A DNA stretch of 64,000 nt. Origin: Spirodela intermedia (lineage: Eukaryota; Streptophyta; Magnoliopsida; Alismatales; Araceae). Position 1 is the first letter of the stretch. Each line of letters opens with the position of its first letter. Below, piece after piece: positions 34,540 through 47,399 of the stretch. The position numbers were made by a program, and so were the translations under genes. The DNA lies in NCBI GenBank assembly GCA_902729315.2, contig LR746268.1, positions 4,953,501 to 5,017,500 on the forward strand. Reading direction: 5' to 3'. Under the pieces are notes generated by a model, which saw only the letters and a program-made list of their open reading frames with translations, was not told the DNA's origin and ran no database searches.

Positions 34540-37500
34540 ATACCTTTTCAGGTGAAGGACATCAAAATCAATATTTTAGTGAACAAACATGAACTATTTA
34601 GAATGGGAGATGATGAATATGTTAAAGATTTAGCTAGTAGATTTGATGAAATTTTAAATGGTATAAAAACATTGGAAAAACTTGTACAAATACTGAATTT
34701 AATTGTAAACTTAGATTGTTGATTGATAATTGAAATGCTAAAGTAACTGCTAGTAAGGAATCAAAAGATTTAATAATCATTCACATTGATGATATTATTG
34801 ACTCTTTGTTAACTCATGAGGTTGATATATTTATAATTGAAAATCTCATGAAAAGAAAAATAAGAACATTGATTTAAAATCAATATAATCATCTAATGAT
34901 AACAATGAAATAATTTTCTTATTAAGAAGACTAGGTTCATGAATAAGAATAAAAACTCCATGACTAAGAAGGATATAAAAAAGTTTTTTGAAAAATTTGA
35001 TTATCTTTTGTTTGAGTTTAAGAATAAGGTTATTTCAAAGTTGATTTACCACTTACTAAAAAAGGAAAAAAATCAGAGTATAAGAAGAAAACCATGGTGG
35101 TGACATGGAGCGAAGGTGATTTCAGCTTGGATGAAGAAGATGAGGAAAAAGTAAATCTATACCTAATGACAATTTAGTTAGAAGTATATGATCCTCATAT
35201 CTCCTCTTTATTTACAAAGTAATTGTGTGAAGATTTTGATGAGTTGTTATGTGTTTTTAAAACTGTTACAAATAAGCTTAAAGCACAAAGAGAAAATTAA
35301 ATATTTAAATAGTCATTTTTAATTCTAAAAAATAAACACAAATACTATAAATCTTATTTGAGAAATTAGGAAAGGAAAATGAAAACCTTGAGAATATTCT
35401 TGGGATAAAAGAAAAAGAATATGAAGAAAGACTCCTTAGAAAATCATTATTGTTGACTGTTAATAAACTAAAACACAACGATGATTCATTGAAAAAATAA
35501 AAATATGTTAAACCAAATTAGAAAAGGATGAAAAACCTAAGGGTCAATGATCAGAAAGCCATTTATCTGATTCAATCAAGATTTACACCTGTTCATTAGA
35601 ATATAATTGCCAAAATAAGTTTAGAAAATTATAAACTTAGGGAAGAAAAGGAAAATATAAATATTAAATTATTCAATCATAAATAAAAATATAAAAAATT
35701 GAAAAGAATTTTTTTGATAGGAAAATTTATTATGAGAAATTATGTGATAGCATGAAGTTTAAAATTATCTCTTAGAAATGAAAGAGTAAGATTTAATCCA
35801 AGATCAACTAATATATATGTCAAAACCGTAACTATACCTAAAATACATTGTATATAGGTACTAAAGGGTAGTGTAGTTAAATGCAAAGAAATTTGAAACC
35901 TCAAACTAAAAACTTAAATTATTTTTTAGGGGATCTCCAATGAACCACTTAATGATAGTATTTAGATGATTGGTGTTCAAAACATATGATTAGAGATCAA
36001 GGATAAATCTCTTTATTTACATCAATAGATAAAAGAGAGGTAAAATTAAAAAAGTAAAAAAAAGAGAGTATACTTGGGTATAGAAATATATATTTTGAAG
36101 ATTACACTTTAGTTAAAAATATCTTACTTGGTGATGGGTTTAAACATAATCTAATTAATATAAATTAGCTATGTGATAAAAAAAGGAAAATAATATTTAC
36201 AAAAGGTAGATGTCTTGTATTAGATAACACAAATAATAAGATATTCTTTACATGTGGAGTAAATAATATTAGGTTTTAGATTCTAGATAAATGGCTAACA
36301 AGAATATATATGTCATGGTTAAAAAGGATAAAGAGCATATTGATCTTTGGCATAAAAGACTTAGATATGTGAATGTTAGGATGGTTAAGAGGTTTCCAAA
36401 CTTGATTTAGTTAAAGGTTTACTTAAACTATTGAACATAAAAAATTATACATATGAGAGTTGTACCAAAGAAAAGCAGACTAGGGAACAATTTAAAACTA
36501 AGGAATACATCTCTTTAAAAAACTCTTAAACTTATGTTTATTTAGTTCAAGTAAAATTATGAGCTTATGAGGAAAATATTATGATTTAATTGTAGTTGAT
36601 GATTACTCTAGACAGATGAGTATTTGTTTTAGTTTTAAAAATGACTTATTGATTACTTTACAAAATTTGCAAAGAAATTCAAAATTAACTTATGGAAGTG
36701 AATTTGAGAATGTTAAATTCTCTTAATTATGTGATGAATTAAGAATTTCACATAATTTCTCAACTCCAAGAACTCTTCAATAAAATGGATTTGTTGAAAA
36801 AAAAAGGACATTACTAGACATCTAGAATATTATTGGTTGAGAGTAATCTTTGTAAAAAGAAATTACTCTTAAATAATTAGGACAACATTTTGTGTGGTTA
36901 ATTTTTTTTATTAGATTAAACTTAAATAAAATGCCCTATGAATTACATAAGAATAGGAAGCCAAATTTAGACTACCCCAAACCATTTTGATGCAAATATT
37001 TTATTGTGAATATTGGGAGTGAACAATTAAGAAACATTGATCAAAATAGTGACCAATAAACATTTTTTAGATACTCTAAAAAATAAAACAAAATATAAAA
37101 TTTACAAGAAAATAATTTTGGTTGTTGAAGAATCCATTCATGTAAAATTTATAGATCAACTCATTTCACAAAAGATCATTCCAGATGAGTTTAAGATAAA
37201 TAAATCACTAATATGATAAAAATGAGTATTAAGAGAATGAATAAATGTTACACTTAGATCTAATTTTGAAAATGAAGACCTACCTAGGACTTAAAAATAT
37301 AGTAAGAGTTGTCTAAAAGAAAATTTCTTAAGTAATTTAACTAATAGGGGTCAGAACTATAACAACTCTTAAGAAAAATATTCACATGTCATTTTCTTCA
37401 TAATAAATAAGACTAATTGCATAAGTTTATGTTCAAGAAGAAGAAATTGATTATGAAGAAACTCATACACTAGTAACTAGGCTTGACACTATTAGAATTC

Positions 37501-37592
37501 TTCTTGTATTTATAGATTAAAATAATTTCAAATTACATAAAATGCATTGTTAAAAGTACATTTATGAATAAACTGACTAAGGAAGAATTATA
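34540..37592 (+). mobile_element. Ty1/copia retrotransposon remnant, left half (outer element)
   Basis: Decayed, stop-ridden coding remains in the order expected of copia. Gag-like sequence lies at about 34550-34720 (RFDEILNGIKTLEK) and a lysine/acidic gag segment at about 35060-35180. A protease/pre-integrase stretch lies at 36100-36400 (LLGDGFKHNLIN, then LVLDNT). Integrase core lies at about 36580-36840 (DLIVVDDYSRQM, SHNFSTPRTLQ) and the integrase C-terminal region at 36900-37160. The start of reverse transcriptase lies at about 37440-37592 (DYEETHTLVTRLDTIR, then a KEELY ending). The reading frame is lost repeatedly, so it is inactive. It ends abruptly at a target duplication where the inner element inserted and resumes at 52029. 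Confidence 0.88.
37588..37592. repeat. Left target-site duplication of inner element
   Basis: ttata, matching gtata at 52029-52033 except at the first base; 5 bp is the usual copia duplication length. Confidence 0.7.
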
Positions 37593-40157
37593 TATTGAAA
37601 TATTAAAATACATAATATTTTGATGATAAAAAACAAGTTTAAAGTTTAATTGAAAGATTGAATTATGCCTAGTTCAGAACATTCATAATAAGAGATCAAA
37701 CATAGAATGTTTCAATATATCTGAAAATAATATCAATAAAATTTTAGATGAGAACTTACCAAGTATACTCGTGTCCCATGATGCTAAACTAACTAATCTA
37801 ACTGATTGTAGTGTGAAGATTTACTATTTTTTTATATTATTGTAAAATTATTAATATCAACAATGACTACCACAATAAGAAGAAATGTGATAAAGTCAAT
37901 TAAATCAATGAGATTTCATGAAGAAAAATATGGATATAAAAGCTTGCTTAGTTCTCTATGAATCTATGATTTCACATTATAATTTTGAAAGATTTTGACT
38001 TTAAATTAATAGAGTGTATTCAAATTTTATATTTATCTAAGACACGAATTTTTAAATAGTACCAAATATATACTGAAAATCATATTTATTATTTGAATAA
38101 TTGAAGTTGAGACTTAATATACTAAAATCATTTATCAAGATGTTTTCTTTTACATTTTATTTTTTTGGGATGATTCACACTAGTTTCAAGTGTTTTATCA
38201 TATTTTAATGAGATATGATTGTAATGACTCCACTTTCATGTTATTGATAAAACGAAATGAGGGTCATTGAAAAGCCCCAAAATTCATTGATCAAAAATAT
38301 TTAGAATCATGAATTTATCAAATTAAAATATTAAAATAGGTAAGTATTATGGTAAATTTAAGGTCAATCCACAAGGAATGAGAATTAGGCGTTAATTAAT
38401 TACTATTTAATTTAATTGATAGATTTGAATCAAATGAATCCAAAGGAGAGGTGACAACAAATAAGAAGTATTTTCACCATCGAAAAAAGAAAAAAGAAAA
38501 AATCAGCGATGTAGAAGACAATTAAGAGTGGAAAACACTCACAAATGAATTGTAACATAAAGTTAACAACGTACCACTATCTATTCAAACTTGTGAAAGC
38601 TACATGATTGTTCATACTTGGAGTGCATCAGACTTGGAGAAACTTACCTTGGGCCTCTATATTTTACCAAGACTAGGCAATTTTCTCTTCAAGTACACTT
38701 TTTCGACGATCTCAACTACAAACCAAAGCTTGAATCAACTCAAAACATATCAAGATTGATGCGAAACCTCAATGTGGCTTCACTCAAGCCGACTAAATGT
38801 TGGGACATTCAAAGTTAGATTTTTCACCCCTAAACGACAGCTTAAATGTGTAAGGGTTTACACGAGAGTTTGAGAGTATATGTGTAGGGCTAATTTTTCC
38901 TTCTCATGAGTTGGTTCATTTGAGATCATTTGATCTAGGGTTGTAATTAAATGAGGACATTTCTATTTTTTTGGCCACATAAGATCATGCAAGAGTCAGT
39001 TTTTTTTGAGTTGATATGAAGTAGTAGATTTGGAGATCTTGTCGTAGCCATAGAATCTTCTTTAATGTTGAGATATGTTGCACCCTCAATAAGTATGCTC
39101 CATCTGTCGTCAATTGTGTAGACATTTTCAATGGCTTTTAATCTCTTCATTTGATGATGCCGTATGTCGGCACCTCAGCCCTTGATTCTATCGTCTCATT
39201 TTCATAGATCAAATCTCATTTGTCGAAGCATATATTGACTTCCTAAAAACCATAAAAAATTTCAAAAATTCTTAAAATTATCTCATCTTAATAAGAAATT
39301 AATTATGATAGTAAAAAACAGATTTTTTATAAAAAAACTCTCTAAAGTATTAAATTTAATGAAATATTCAAAGAAATAATAAATACTTATTTTTTAATAT
39401 GATAACATACTAAATTGTATTAGTTATAGGATCCTTAATATACTAAAACAAAACAATATGATTCATATGTGAACGTTAAGTGATAAAAGAATCACATATT
39501 GGTTCATCTAAGGAAATGAGAAGTGTTTAAAATTACATATCGTATTGGTTTCTCAACTATTCAAATTAATTATATTTTAGAGAAAATAGTCATTGGGAAA
39601 TTACAAAGATCTAAGAAAATTTTCAGATAAGAATTGAATGTAAATTCTACTATTTTACAAGGGGAAAAAAATAAAATAAAAATGTTTACCCTTCCGTCTC
39701 AAATACTTAAAACTTTCTATTAAGTCTCTCACATAGAAAATTAAAAGATAAAGTGAGAATTGAGCTGACAAGTTAATTTACGTGAAGGTAGTAACTCATA
39801 TCTAAAATATTGAAAGATCCTTTTTGCCTTGTTTGCCTTATATGAGTCATGAATTTTAAAGGAGATTTTATATGAAATTCAGTGGGAGTTGAACCCTATA
39901 ATCAATAGTGTAAGGTTAGACAATCATAGTTAGTGGAATCTAAGAACAAGTATGTTATTGGAGAGTGGATGTAAATAGTGTGCTGAACCACTATATAATT
40001 TCTTAGCCCTACAATCACTAAGTTAGAGAGGTGACATAAACCTTATAAAGGAGAAGGTAGAATGAATATAATAGATATTTGACGAAGATTTCTTAAAGCT
40101 GAACCAATTCAACACTTCCCCCCTCTTTTTGACTCTAGTGTGGGCCAAAACCTAACA
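37593..40157 (+). repeat. 5' LTR of inner element, interrupted
   Basis: Aligns with 50526-52028 from tattgaaatattaaaat to the shared end gtgggccaaaacctaa(c/t)a. One stretch of about 90 bp compared by eye differs at roughly 15% of positions. Length beyond the 3' LTR is explained by an insertion at 38247-39422. The original TG...CA termini have decayed. Confidence 0.85.
38247..39422. mobile_element. 1.18-kb insertion inside the 5' LTR
   Basis: The 3' LTR reads straight through catgttattggattcttaat, whereas the 5' LTR has 1176 bp between gttattg (38240-38246) and gttatag (39423-39429). These look like a 7-bp duplication with one mismatch. The insert starts ataaaacgaaatgagg, ends attgtatta, and has no obvious terminal inverted repeats. 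A 66-codon frame (38618-38818) within it is unrecognised. It includes ggtcaatccacaaggaatga near 38367, which resembles a segment at about 45824. Class unknown. Confidence 0.65.
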
Positions 40158-40158
40158 A

Positions 40159-40172
40159 TGAGTATAAGAGCC
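40159..40172 (+). other. Primer-binding site of inner element
   Basis: tgagtataagagcc immediately after the 5' LTR resembles the tRNA-Met primer-binding sequence TGGTATCAGAGC used by most plant copia elements, with two substitutions. Confidence 0.7.
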
Positions 40173-40499
40173 AACCTCTATATATAAGAAAGAAATTTCT
40201 TTGAGGGATAGACCGAAATAGTTAGCACATTGGGATATATATGGAATGGAACTCTGTTCACATGTCACCCTTGTTCAATGGGTTGAATTTTGCCTTTAAG
40301 AAGAACAAAATAAAAGTTTTTAATCAAGGCATGTATTATAGAAAAACATCATGGATGGACCAATGTAAATAAGTAAATAATTATCCATAGAACAATGTAG
40401 GAAGCCTTGTCGATAAATGCTAGAGTTAGGAGCGCACTAATTAGTGACTTATACACAAGAATTTAATAGTCTTGACATGTGAATATGCAAAAGATATAT

Positions 40500-42650
40500 G
40501 GACAAATTTTGAGCAACTCATGAGGAAAACACACAAATGAAGAAATCAAAGATTTTTTAATTGGTTAGATTGTTTAAAATGTTCATGATGGATGAAAATG
40601 AAAATATCTTAGAGATGTATGATAGGTTTACTAACATTATTAATGTATTAAATAGCTTAGGTAGGACCTACCCAATAGAAGATATAAATAAAAAAATATA
40701 ATGCCATTATATCCCTGTGGAGAGCCAAAGTCACTACAATGAATGAATCTAAAGATCTAACTATACTATCTTCAAATGATATGTTGGGATCTTTAATAAG
40801 TTATGAGATGGGTCTAAGAAAAGATGAAGTAAAAGTATAGAAATTCATTAAGAAGATTGTAGCCTTGAGGACAATTGAAATAGAAAAAGAATATGCAAAA
40901 CTAGAAGACAATGAAGGTGAGGAAGAGCTTGCTATCATGACAAGAAAGTTGAAGAAAATATTCACTAAATCAAGAAATAGAAAATTTTCAAGAAGATTTT
41001 AAAAGTTTCTTATTATTGCAAATGATAAATCTAGAAATTAAGTATATTTTTTTAATTACAGAAAGTCAAGACATCTAAAAGTTGATTACCCTCAACTAAA
41101 ATCAAATTAGTTGAAGAAGAAGGTAATGGTAACAACATGTAGTGATGAGGACAGCTTGTCATTAGGATGTGATGAAGAAATAAAAGAATTTTTTTTCTTT
41201 TCTGCTCACAAACTAGAGGAAAATGACTATACCAATGAAGAATCTGCTAAAGGCAAATCATTAGACATGATGATACCTTGAAGAAAGCAGAGAAAAAATC
41301 ATAAGAAATCTAGAAGTCAAATTATTGAACAAAAATAACAATTGAAAACCATGACAGAACAATTAGACATAAACCATTCTACATGAAGATACAGAATTAT
41401 GAGATAGATGAATTATCAAATGAGAATATCAAGCTAAAGGTTAGACTAGGAAATCTAAATAAAGAAAATGATGCATTAAATTTTATGACATAGTAAAAAC
41501 CATAGAAAGAGGAAAAGAACACTTGGATAATCATATGTCAAAATTTAAGGACAATCAACAAAAACTAAATGAATTAATAGAGGTTCAACACAGATATAGG
41601 AACAAAGAAAGTCTAAGATATGCCAAACAAAACAAATCAAAGATGAATGAGAGAAAGAAGAAACCAGCCAAATATGTTCAGCTGTACAAAGATAGTACAA
41701 ATATTTTTGTTCCAAGTTACTCAATAGTGAACTATGTTAATCCTAGAAAATCAATGTTGAATACCCCTAAAATATTCATGCAATCTCTAGGTAAGTGTAA
41801 TGTGAGAGAGAATAGTAAAACCATGATGAAAAGAAAAAATAATCAAGTATGGGTTCCTAAAATTCTGATTGAAACAATTAAGAATACAAATCCAGCTTAT
41901 GTTTAGATTCTCACTCTGAAATAAATTCTGAAATATTTATGCAATGTTTAGATAGAAGAAATGTTTTGATAAACCAATAGCGAATTTTCAAGGCATATGA
42001 CCAGAGAGAGAGAAGGTGACTCACTTATTGAAAAGGGAGGTAACGAAGAAGGAAAACAATTAGATATGTAAGCACAAATTAATCAAAAAAATATAATTTA
42101 TTTTTTTTTACTAATAAGAGGACTAAATCATAATTTGTTCAATATTGATCAATCATGTGATAGTGGATATAAAGTGAATTATGAGATTACTTTTCATATT
42201 TTGAATTCTTTGGGAAAAATTATACTTACTACTCTCAAAAGAGGGAGAGATTACATCACTTATCTCCTTGATTTGATATAATCATATGTATGTTTATTGA
42301 CTCATGATTTTGCACATATGATGAAACTATGATATAATTGCTTTGGTCATGTCATAACTAGAACTATAGGAATACTAGAGAAACTATGATTGTGATGTGT
42401 GCATTAGAAGAAAGTTAGTTAGAAAATTACACAAATTTAAAGATATAGTTTATCCTAGTAAACCAATAGAATTATTACACAGATCTCTTCGGACTAACTA
42501 AGATATCTAGCCCATGTGAGATCAATGATAATGTTTTAGCTCAACTCTGAAGGCAAGTATGTCCATTGATTAGTTGAGTATCTTCATACACTATATCAAG
42601 GATAATATGCCTACAAGCTGAAAGGTATGATCAGAAGTATGACTGATAAT
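40500..42650 (+). pseudogene. Copia gag and pre-integrase remnant of inner element
   Basis: Broken coding sequence. At about 40720-40990 the UBN2-type gag segment is readable (TMNESKDLTILSSNDMLGSL, then ISYEMGLRKDEVKV and a lysine-rich stretch). At 41150-41260 there is the acidic segment before the zinc knuckle. At 41523-41906 a 127-codon open stretch ends with KRKNNQVWVPK, typical of the gag-protease junction. From 42115 the pre-integrase region follows (GLNHNLFNIDQSCDSGYKV). Stops and frame shifts are frequent, and no integrase core or reverse transcriptase follows. Confidence 0.75.
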
Positions 42651-44689
42651 TAGAAGCCTAGATTCTGGACAGTGATCATACATTTGTCATTGGTTTTAAT
42701 GCATGCAAATTTGACAAAATTTATAATTAAACTCTCTAAATAAATTCTAGTATTAGTTTAAGTTCAAGTCAATTCTTAAGGATGTTGAGAAATAATTTTG
42801 ATTAATTTCTATTTTTTTCTAATATAAATACTAACCAAAATAAATGAACAAAATGAAATGGGATGAGAGAAATAATATAATCTTCTCTTCAATACTTAAT
42901 ATCCTCATACCCCAATTAATTTCGTAACTTTAATTCTCTTATCAGCTTTAGATACTTAGAAATAGAGTTTTAATGATGAGATGATTAAATCATGATTAGA
43001 GGAAAATAGATTAGAGATTATGAAATACAAAGATGAGAAGGGTGATTGCTAATAGAATAACTTCTATAACCTAGAGAATTCCTTGAAATAATTATAACTA
43101 AGATCTAAAATAAATTAAAATAAACGAAATGCATAAATACCTTGATTGCCAATCGAAGTTAAACTAAATAATTAAATTCTTGATAAAAAAATAAATTCTA
43201 AAACTAAAATCATATTTTGTTGTTTGTCTTACATAAGAAAGTCCTATATAACTAAGAAAACTTTTGATTAGAATATAAAATCTAAACTAAATCTTATAAC
43301 TTTGAATGAAAATATTTTCATTTCCTTGTCTATCACCCAAGAATGAGAAAAGAGATGGCAAGTAACTTAAATCAAAATTTTACTTAAATTCGTATTGATG
43401 AAGACTAAGAATAAAAACTAATGTTTTCTCATTTACTTATCTGTCATCTAAGAAAATAAGAAGAACGAAATACTTAGATTAATTAAATTAAAAAAAAAGG
43501 TTTCTATGATCAATGTCTGTCACCCAGAGAACATAAAAAACATGAAATAAAATAATAATAAAATTAAAAATACAAATAACTCTATTGATAATAGCTCCCT
43601 TGATTTCGAGATTCTCCTCCTTGTTTCCTTGATCTTCAGCCTTCTCCCTTGCCTTTCCGTGCCTCCTGGTCTCCTGGCTTCCGCCCACCATCCTCCCCCT
43701 CCAGAGGAGCAAGGATCCTCTTTTATCCTTCCTTAGATCCAAAATTCTCTCATTTAGTTTTGATTTAATTATTTTTCTTTATTTTTCGTCTTCAGTCTTT
43801 GACTCTGATTTCACGCTCCAATTCCTATCAATAATGGAATTTTTAGTATACACAATCATTCACTAATAATTATTAGAGCTTCATGTCAAATTTCAGATCA
43901 ATTGGACAAGTATTCGTGGAGAAATCATGATTTTCGTATCATCGTTCGTTTAGTTCTGATTTTTCTCGATTTTTTTTTTTCGGTCGGCTCTCCGCGCGGC
44001 TGGCGGGTCAACGGTCAACCGGTCGCTCCCCTTTTTATTTATTTTCATCATAATAAATTCACGCAAATTCAGAAAAAGATATTGAAAAATCCGAATTATT
44101 TCTTAAAATTCAAAATAAAATCCCAGAAATTATAGAGAATTTAGAAAATGTCGCAAATAATTCAAAATTTCTAGATATTAAAATTTCATATTTAACCAAC
44201 ATAATTCGTGATCACATTCAATCTTTTATTTTCACAATAAATATTAATAAATTAATAAAAATTGATAAAACTTTGTTTTTCTGAAAATTATATCAATATG
44301 TGTAATTTTTTTACAAAATAATTTTAAATACATAGAAAGAATGATATCTTTATTCATATAATTAAGAGAACTATTAGATGGTAACTTGCTAGTAAAAAAT
44401 GTAAACTAAAGACAAGTCAAATAATCTCCTTTGAGTAAGACCTTGAAAGAAGAAATATTTGTCAATGATGTACGAATCTATGTACAAGATATTGTGAATA
44501 ACTATCAACATAATAGAAAGTTTGGAAGTGAAAAACATATGAAAGTTATCAAAGTGTCACTAGAACAATGAGAAGATTTTTAAATTAATATGAGCATTTT
44601 CAAATGTTGATATGACATCAATCTATTAGAGGATAAGTAGAGGATGTTGAGAACAACCAAAGTTTCTGCTGAATAAAAAAAATTACATC

Positions 44690-45030
44690 GACAACATTCA
44701 CAGGAGCTCAAAAAAAGATCCTACACAATCTTCTATAGTAAAACAAATACACATTTAAAAGAAGGAATCAAATCAACATCATTCTTGATCATCTAGAACA
44801 ATGTATGAATCAATCTACTACACTGAAGGTAATATTTCTTCATCAAGCCCTAAGGTCACTTGGGTTTACAATTACCTATGAGGGGTGAGATCTCTACAAA
44901 GATCAAACTATTGTGCTGAGAGAGTTGAGTTCATGAAGTCAACTTTATTTTCACTAAAAATAGTGAAAATTTGAAAGAGAGATCATTCAATACTAAATGT
45001 AGCCCTAAGAAGAATAAACTAGTATAAAAT
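44690..45030 (+). repeat. Inverted repeat arm A (LTR-like)
   Basis: Similar, in opposite orientation, to about 48400-48860. Shared landmarks include ggtgagatctctacaaagat here and its counterpart read on the minus strand at about 48535-48555, followed by ttgag and an AAAAATAGT stretch. A tagtataaaat element at 45023 resembles the TATA region of copia LTRs. Confidence 0.55.
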
Positions 45031-46364
45031 CTGTGTCCATAATCACTAAAGATAAGAGAGAAAAAAACCAAAGTGACCACACGGCAATGATAAGAGCCTT
45101 AAGTTGAGTTGCATATAGAGTTCATAGAATGTGTTAGAACCTATGTGGACACATTTGCACACATGTCAAAAATGTAGGAAACCAATTCATCCCCACTCTT
45201 GGTACTTCATTTAGCCACACTAGATCAAACAAAATATATTTAAATTTTCACTCTTTTATTAGTGTGATCATTCTATTATGTATTGTAATAAAAGGCTATT
45301 GTATCCTTGATATATATGAATCAAGGTAAATTTTAGAAATAAGTTTAAAATTTATTAAAATCTTAGCTAGTTTTGAAAGGGATGAGAAAGTGTAAAGTGA
45401 AGGGATATTGTGATGGAGAACATAAATCATATATTCTTACTTTGAATTTTTATTCTAACTCAATTTTCTTACATTACCCAATCTCTATTCTAACTCACTA
45501 AATTCATAATAGGATTTTATTGATAATTTTAATTGTCTTAAATTATCTATTATGAAATATAGACAATCTTATATTCTCAAGAGAAGTTAGCTCCAAGCAA
45601 TATATCGTATACCCTTAAATTACCCCTATTTCATTAATTATGAACTAATTGAGCTCTAACTGAACTGATGACTGACGTGACTTAGTCGTTGTATAGTAAA
45701 TCATGCAAATTTAAAATTTATAAAACTAGAAAATATGAGTTTTTGGATATTTAGAAATATTTTTGAAAATCATATATCAATTATAATTTAATAAAACTTT
45801 CAAAAATAGTGGTAATTTTTCAGGTCGATCACAAGGATGTAATATAATATCAAGAAATTATTCATATTTTTATTTTAAAGAATACTATTTTCTATGAATT
45901 TTATACTAAGAAATAAAAATGAAATATATTTAAAATTTACGAAAAATAGAAATAAGGGTGCGGACGTCAAGATGACGTCAACGCCCGACGAACGCGAATT
46001 AGGCAGAAACAAAGTTCCGTCTGACGATTTTTACGTAAGCAATTACATGCGATTTAATTGATCAAATGAAGATTTGTAAAAGCTGAAAGAATCGTAATGG
46101 AATGAAGTATATCTTAGTAAATTTAAATCACATAAATTATCACTAAATGAAGTGAAAATTAAGTTAAAAGCAAGAAAATAGAGTTCCGACATCGTGGCGG
46201 CGATGTGTCGACGATGCACCAAAATCCTGAGCGTTCGGGAGGATCGTCGTGTAGTGTCTATAGCCTCAAAGGCTCTCCTTAGACAATGACGATGTGGGTA
46301 ATCTTTAGATCTCCTTGCGAAGTCTAGAGATCAATAAAATGGGTTGCCGAATCGTTTTCGGCGG

Positions 46365-46470
46365 CTGTCACCAAATAGAGCAGAAAAATAGCGACGTTGC
46401 AACTCTTTAGTAACTGTCACCTAATAGAGTAGAAAAATAGCGACTTTGCGGCTCTCTAGTAGCTGTCACC
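46365..46470. repeat. Tandem repeat, 49-bp period, just over two copies
   Basis: ctgtcacc(a/t)aatagag(c/t)agaaa begins at 46365 and again at 46414, with the start of a third copy (ctgtcacccgacag) at 46463. A related tgtctatcacccaag / tgtctgtcacccaga motif recurs loosely at about 43347 and 43506. Confidence 0.8.
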
Positions 46471-47399
46471 CGACAGAAAAGAGCTGGATGGAGGTGGGGC
46501 GCGTGTCGGGGAGCTTCATCCTCAGGTCTGCACAACAAGAGGAGGCTCTTCATCGCATCTGGTACACTCTCAGGAGGTGATGACTCATCTCCCAGCAGAT
46601 CGTCTTCTTCCCGACGACGGCTTGTTCGTCGATCAATCGGAGATGTCTTACTTGGTGGATTCTCAATCCTTTTATCGCGAATCATTTAACAATTTTAGTA
46701 ACAATGCTCCGCGAATCGCGTTGATGAGATTTTTGCTGGTGGCCCAACTATTCTAGCAGCTTAATCTTTCACCGACGATCTGTAAGAAAGTCACAATAAT
46801 CAGATAAAAAAATATGAGTTTTGGCTTTGGGAGGGTTCAAACCCACGCTAGTTGCCCTGCCCTTTCTGGAGAAGGTGTGACGTAGGTTTAGTCCCACATC
46901 GCTTGTGCGCCGAAGTTTCGGGTGAATATATAGTAATGTTATATTTGCAAGTAAGTCCCTTTCTCGCACGTGTACGACCACTCCTTACCCCATAGCCGGC
47001 TGGCCACCGGTGACGTGGAAGGGGAGTGGTGCACACGTGCCCCTATCGGTCTAAGCCGCTTGAACCCTTGCTCGTGGCTACTCCCTGACTGCGCTTCCGA
47101 CCCGCTTGAGGGCCTGGCTGGCTGGCAGGTCCTCCCTATTTTGTTTTATTTTTATTTTAATTCTTTTTCTTCATTTATCTCAAAAGTAAGATTATAAAAA
47201 TCATATTAATTCTTATAAAATCATATAATTACCCAAAAATTCACATTAATCAACTGAAAACTACTTTTCACACTTTAACACAAATATAAGTCTATTTATC
47301 ATGAGCTAAGGCTAAAACTATATTATTTACTAATTATTAACTCATGATAATCAAGACTTATCAATGACTATTTCCTATAAAACTCTAGCTCGAGTCATC

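Noticed and set aside
46836-46870. gggttcaaaccc, looking like a tRNA T-loop
   Set aside because: No matching acceptor stem, anticodon arm or A box at the right distance; it lies in LTR-like repeat sequence.
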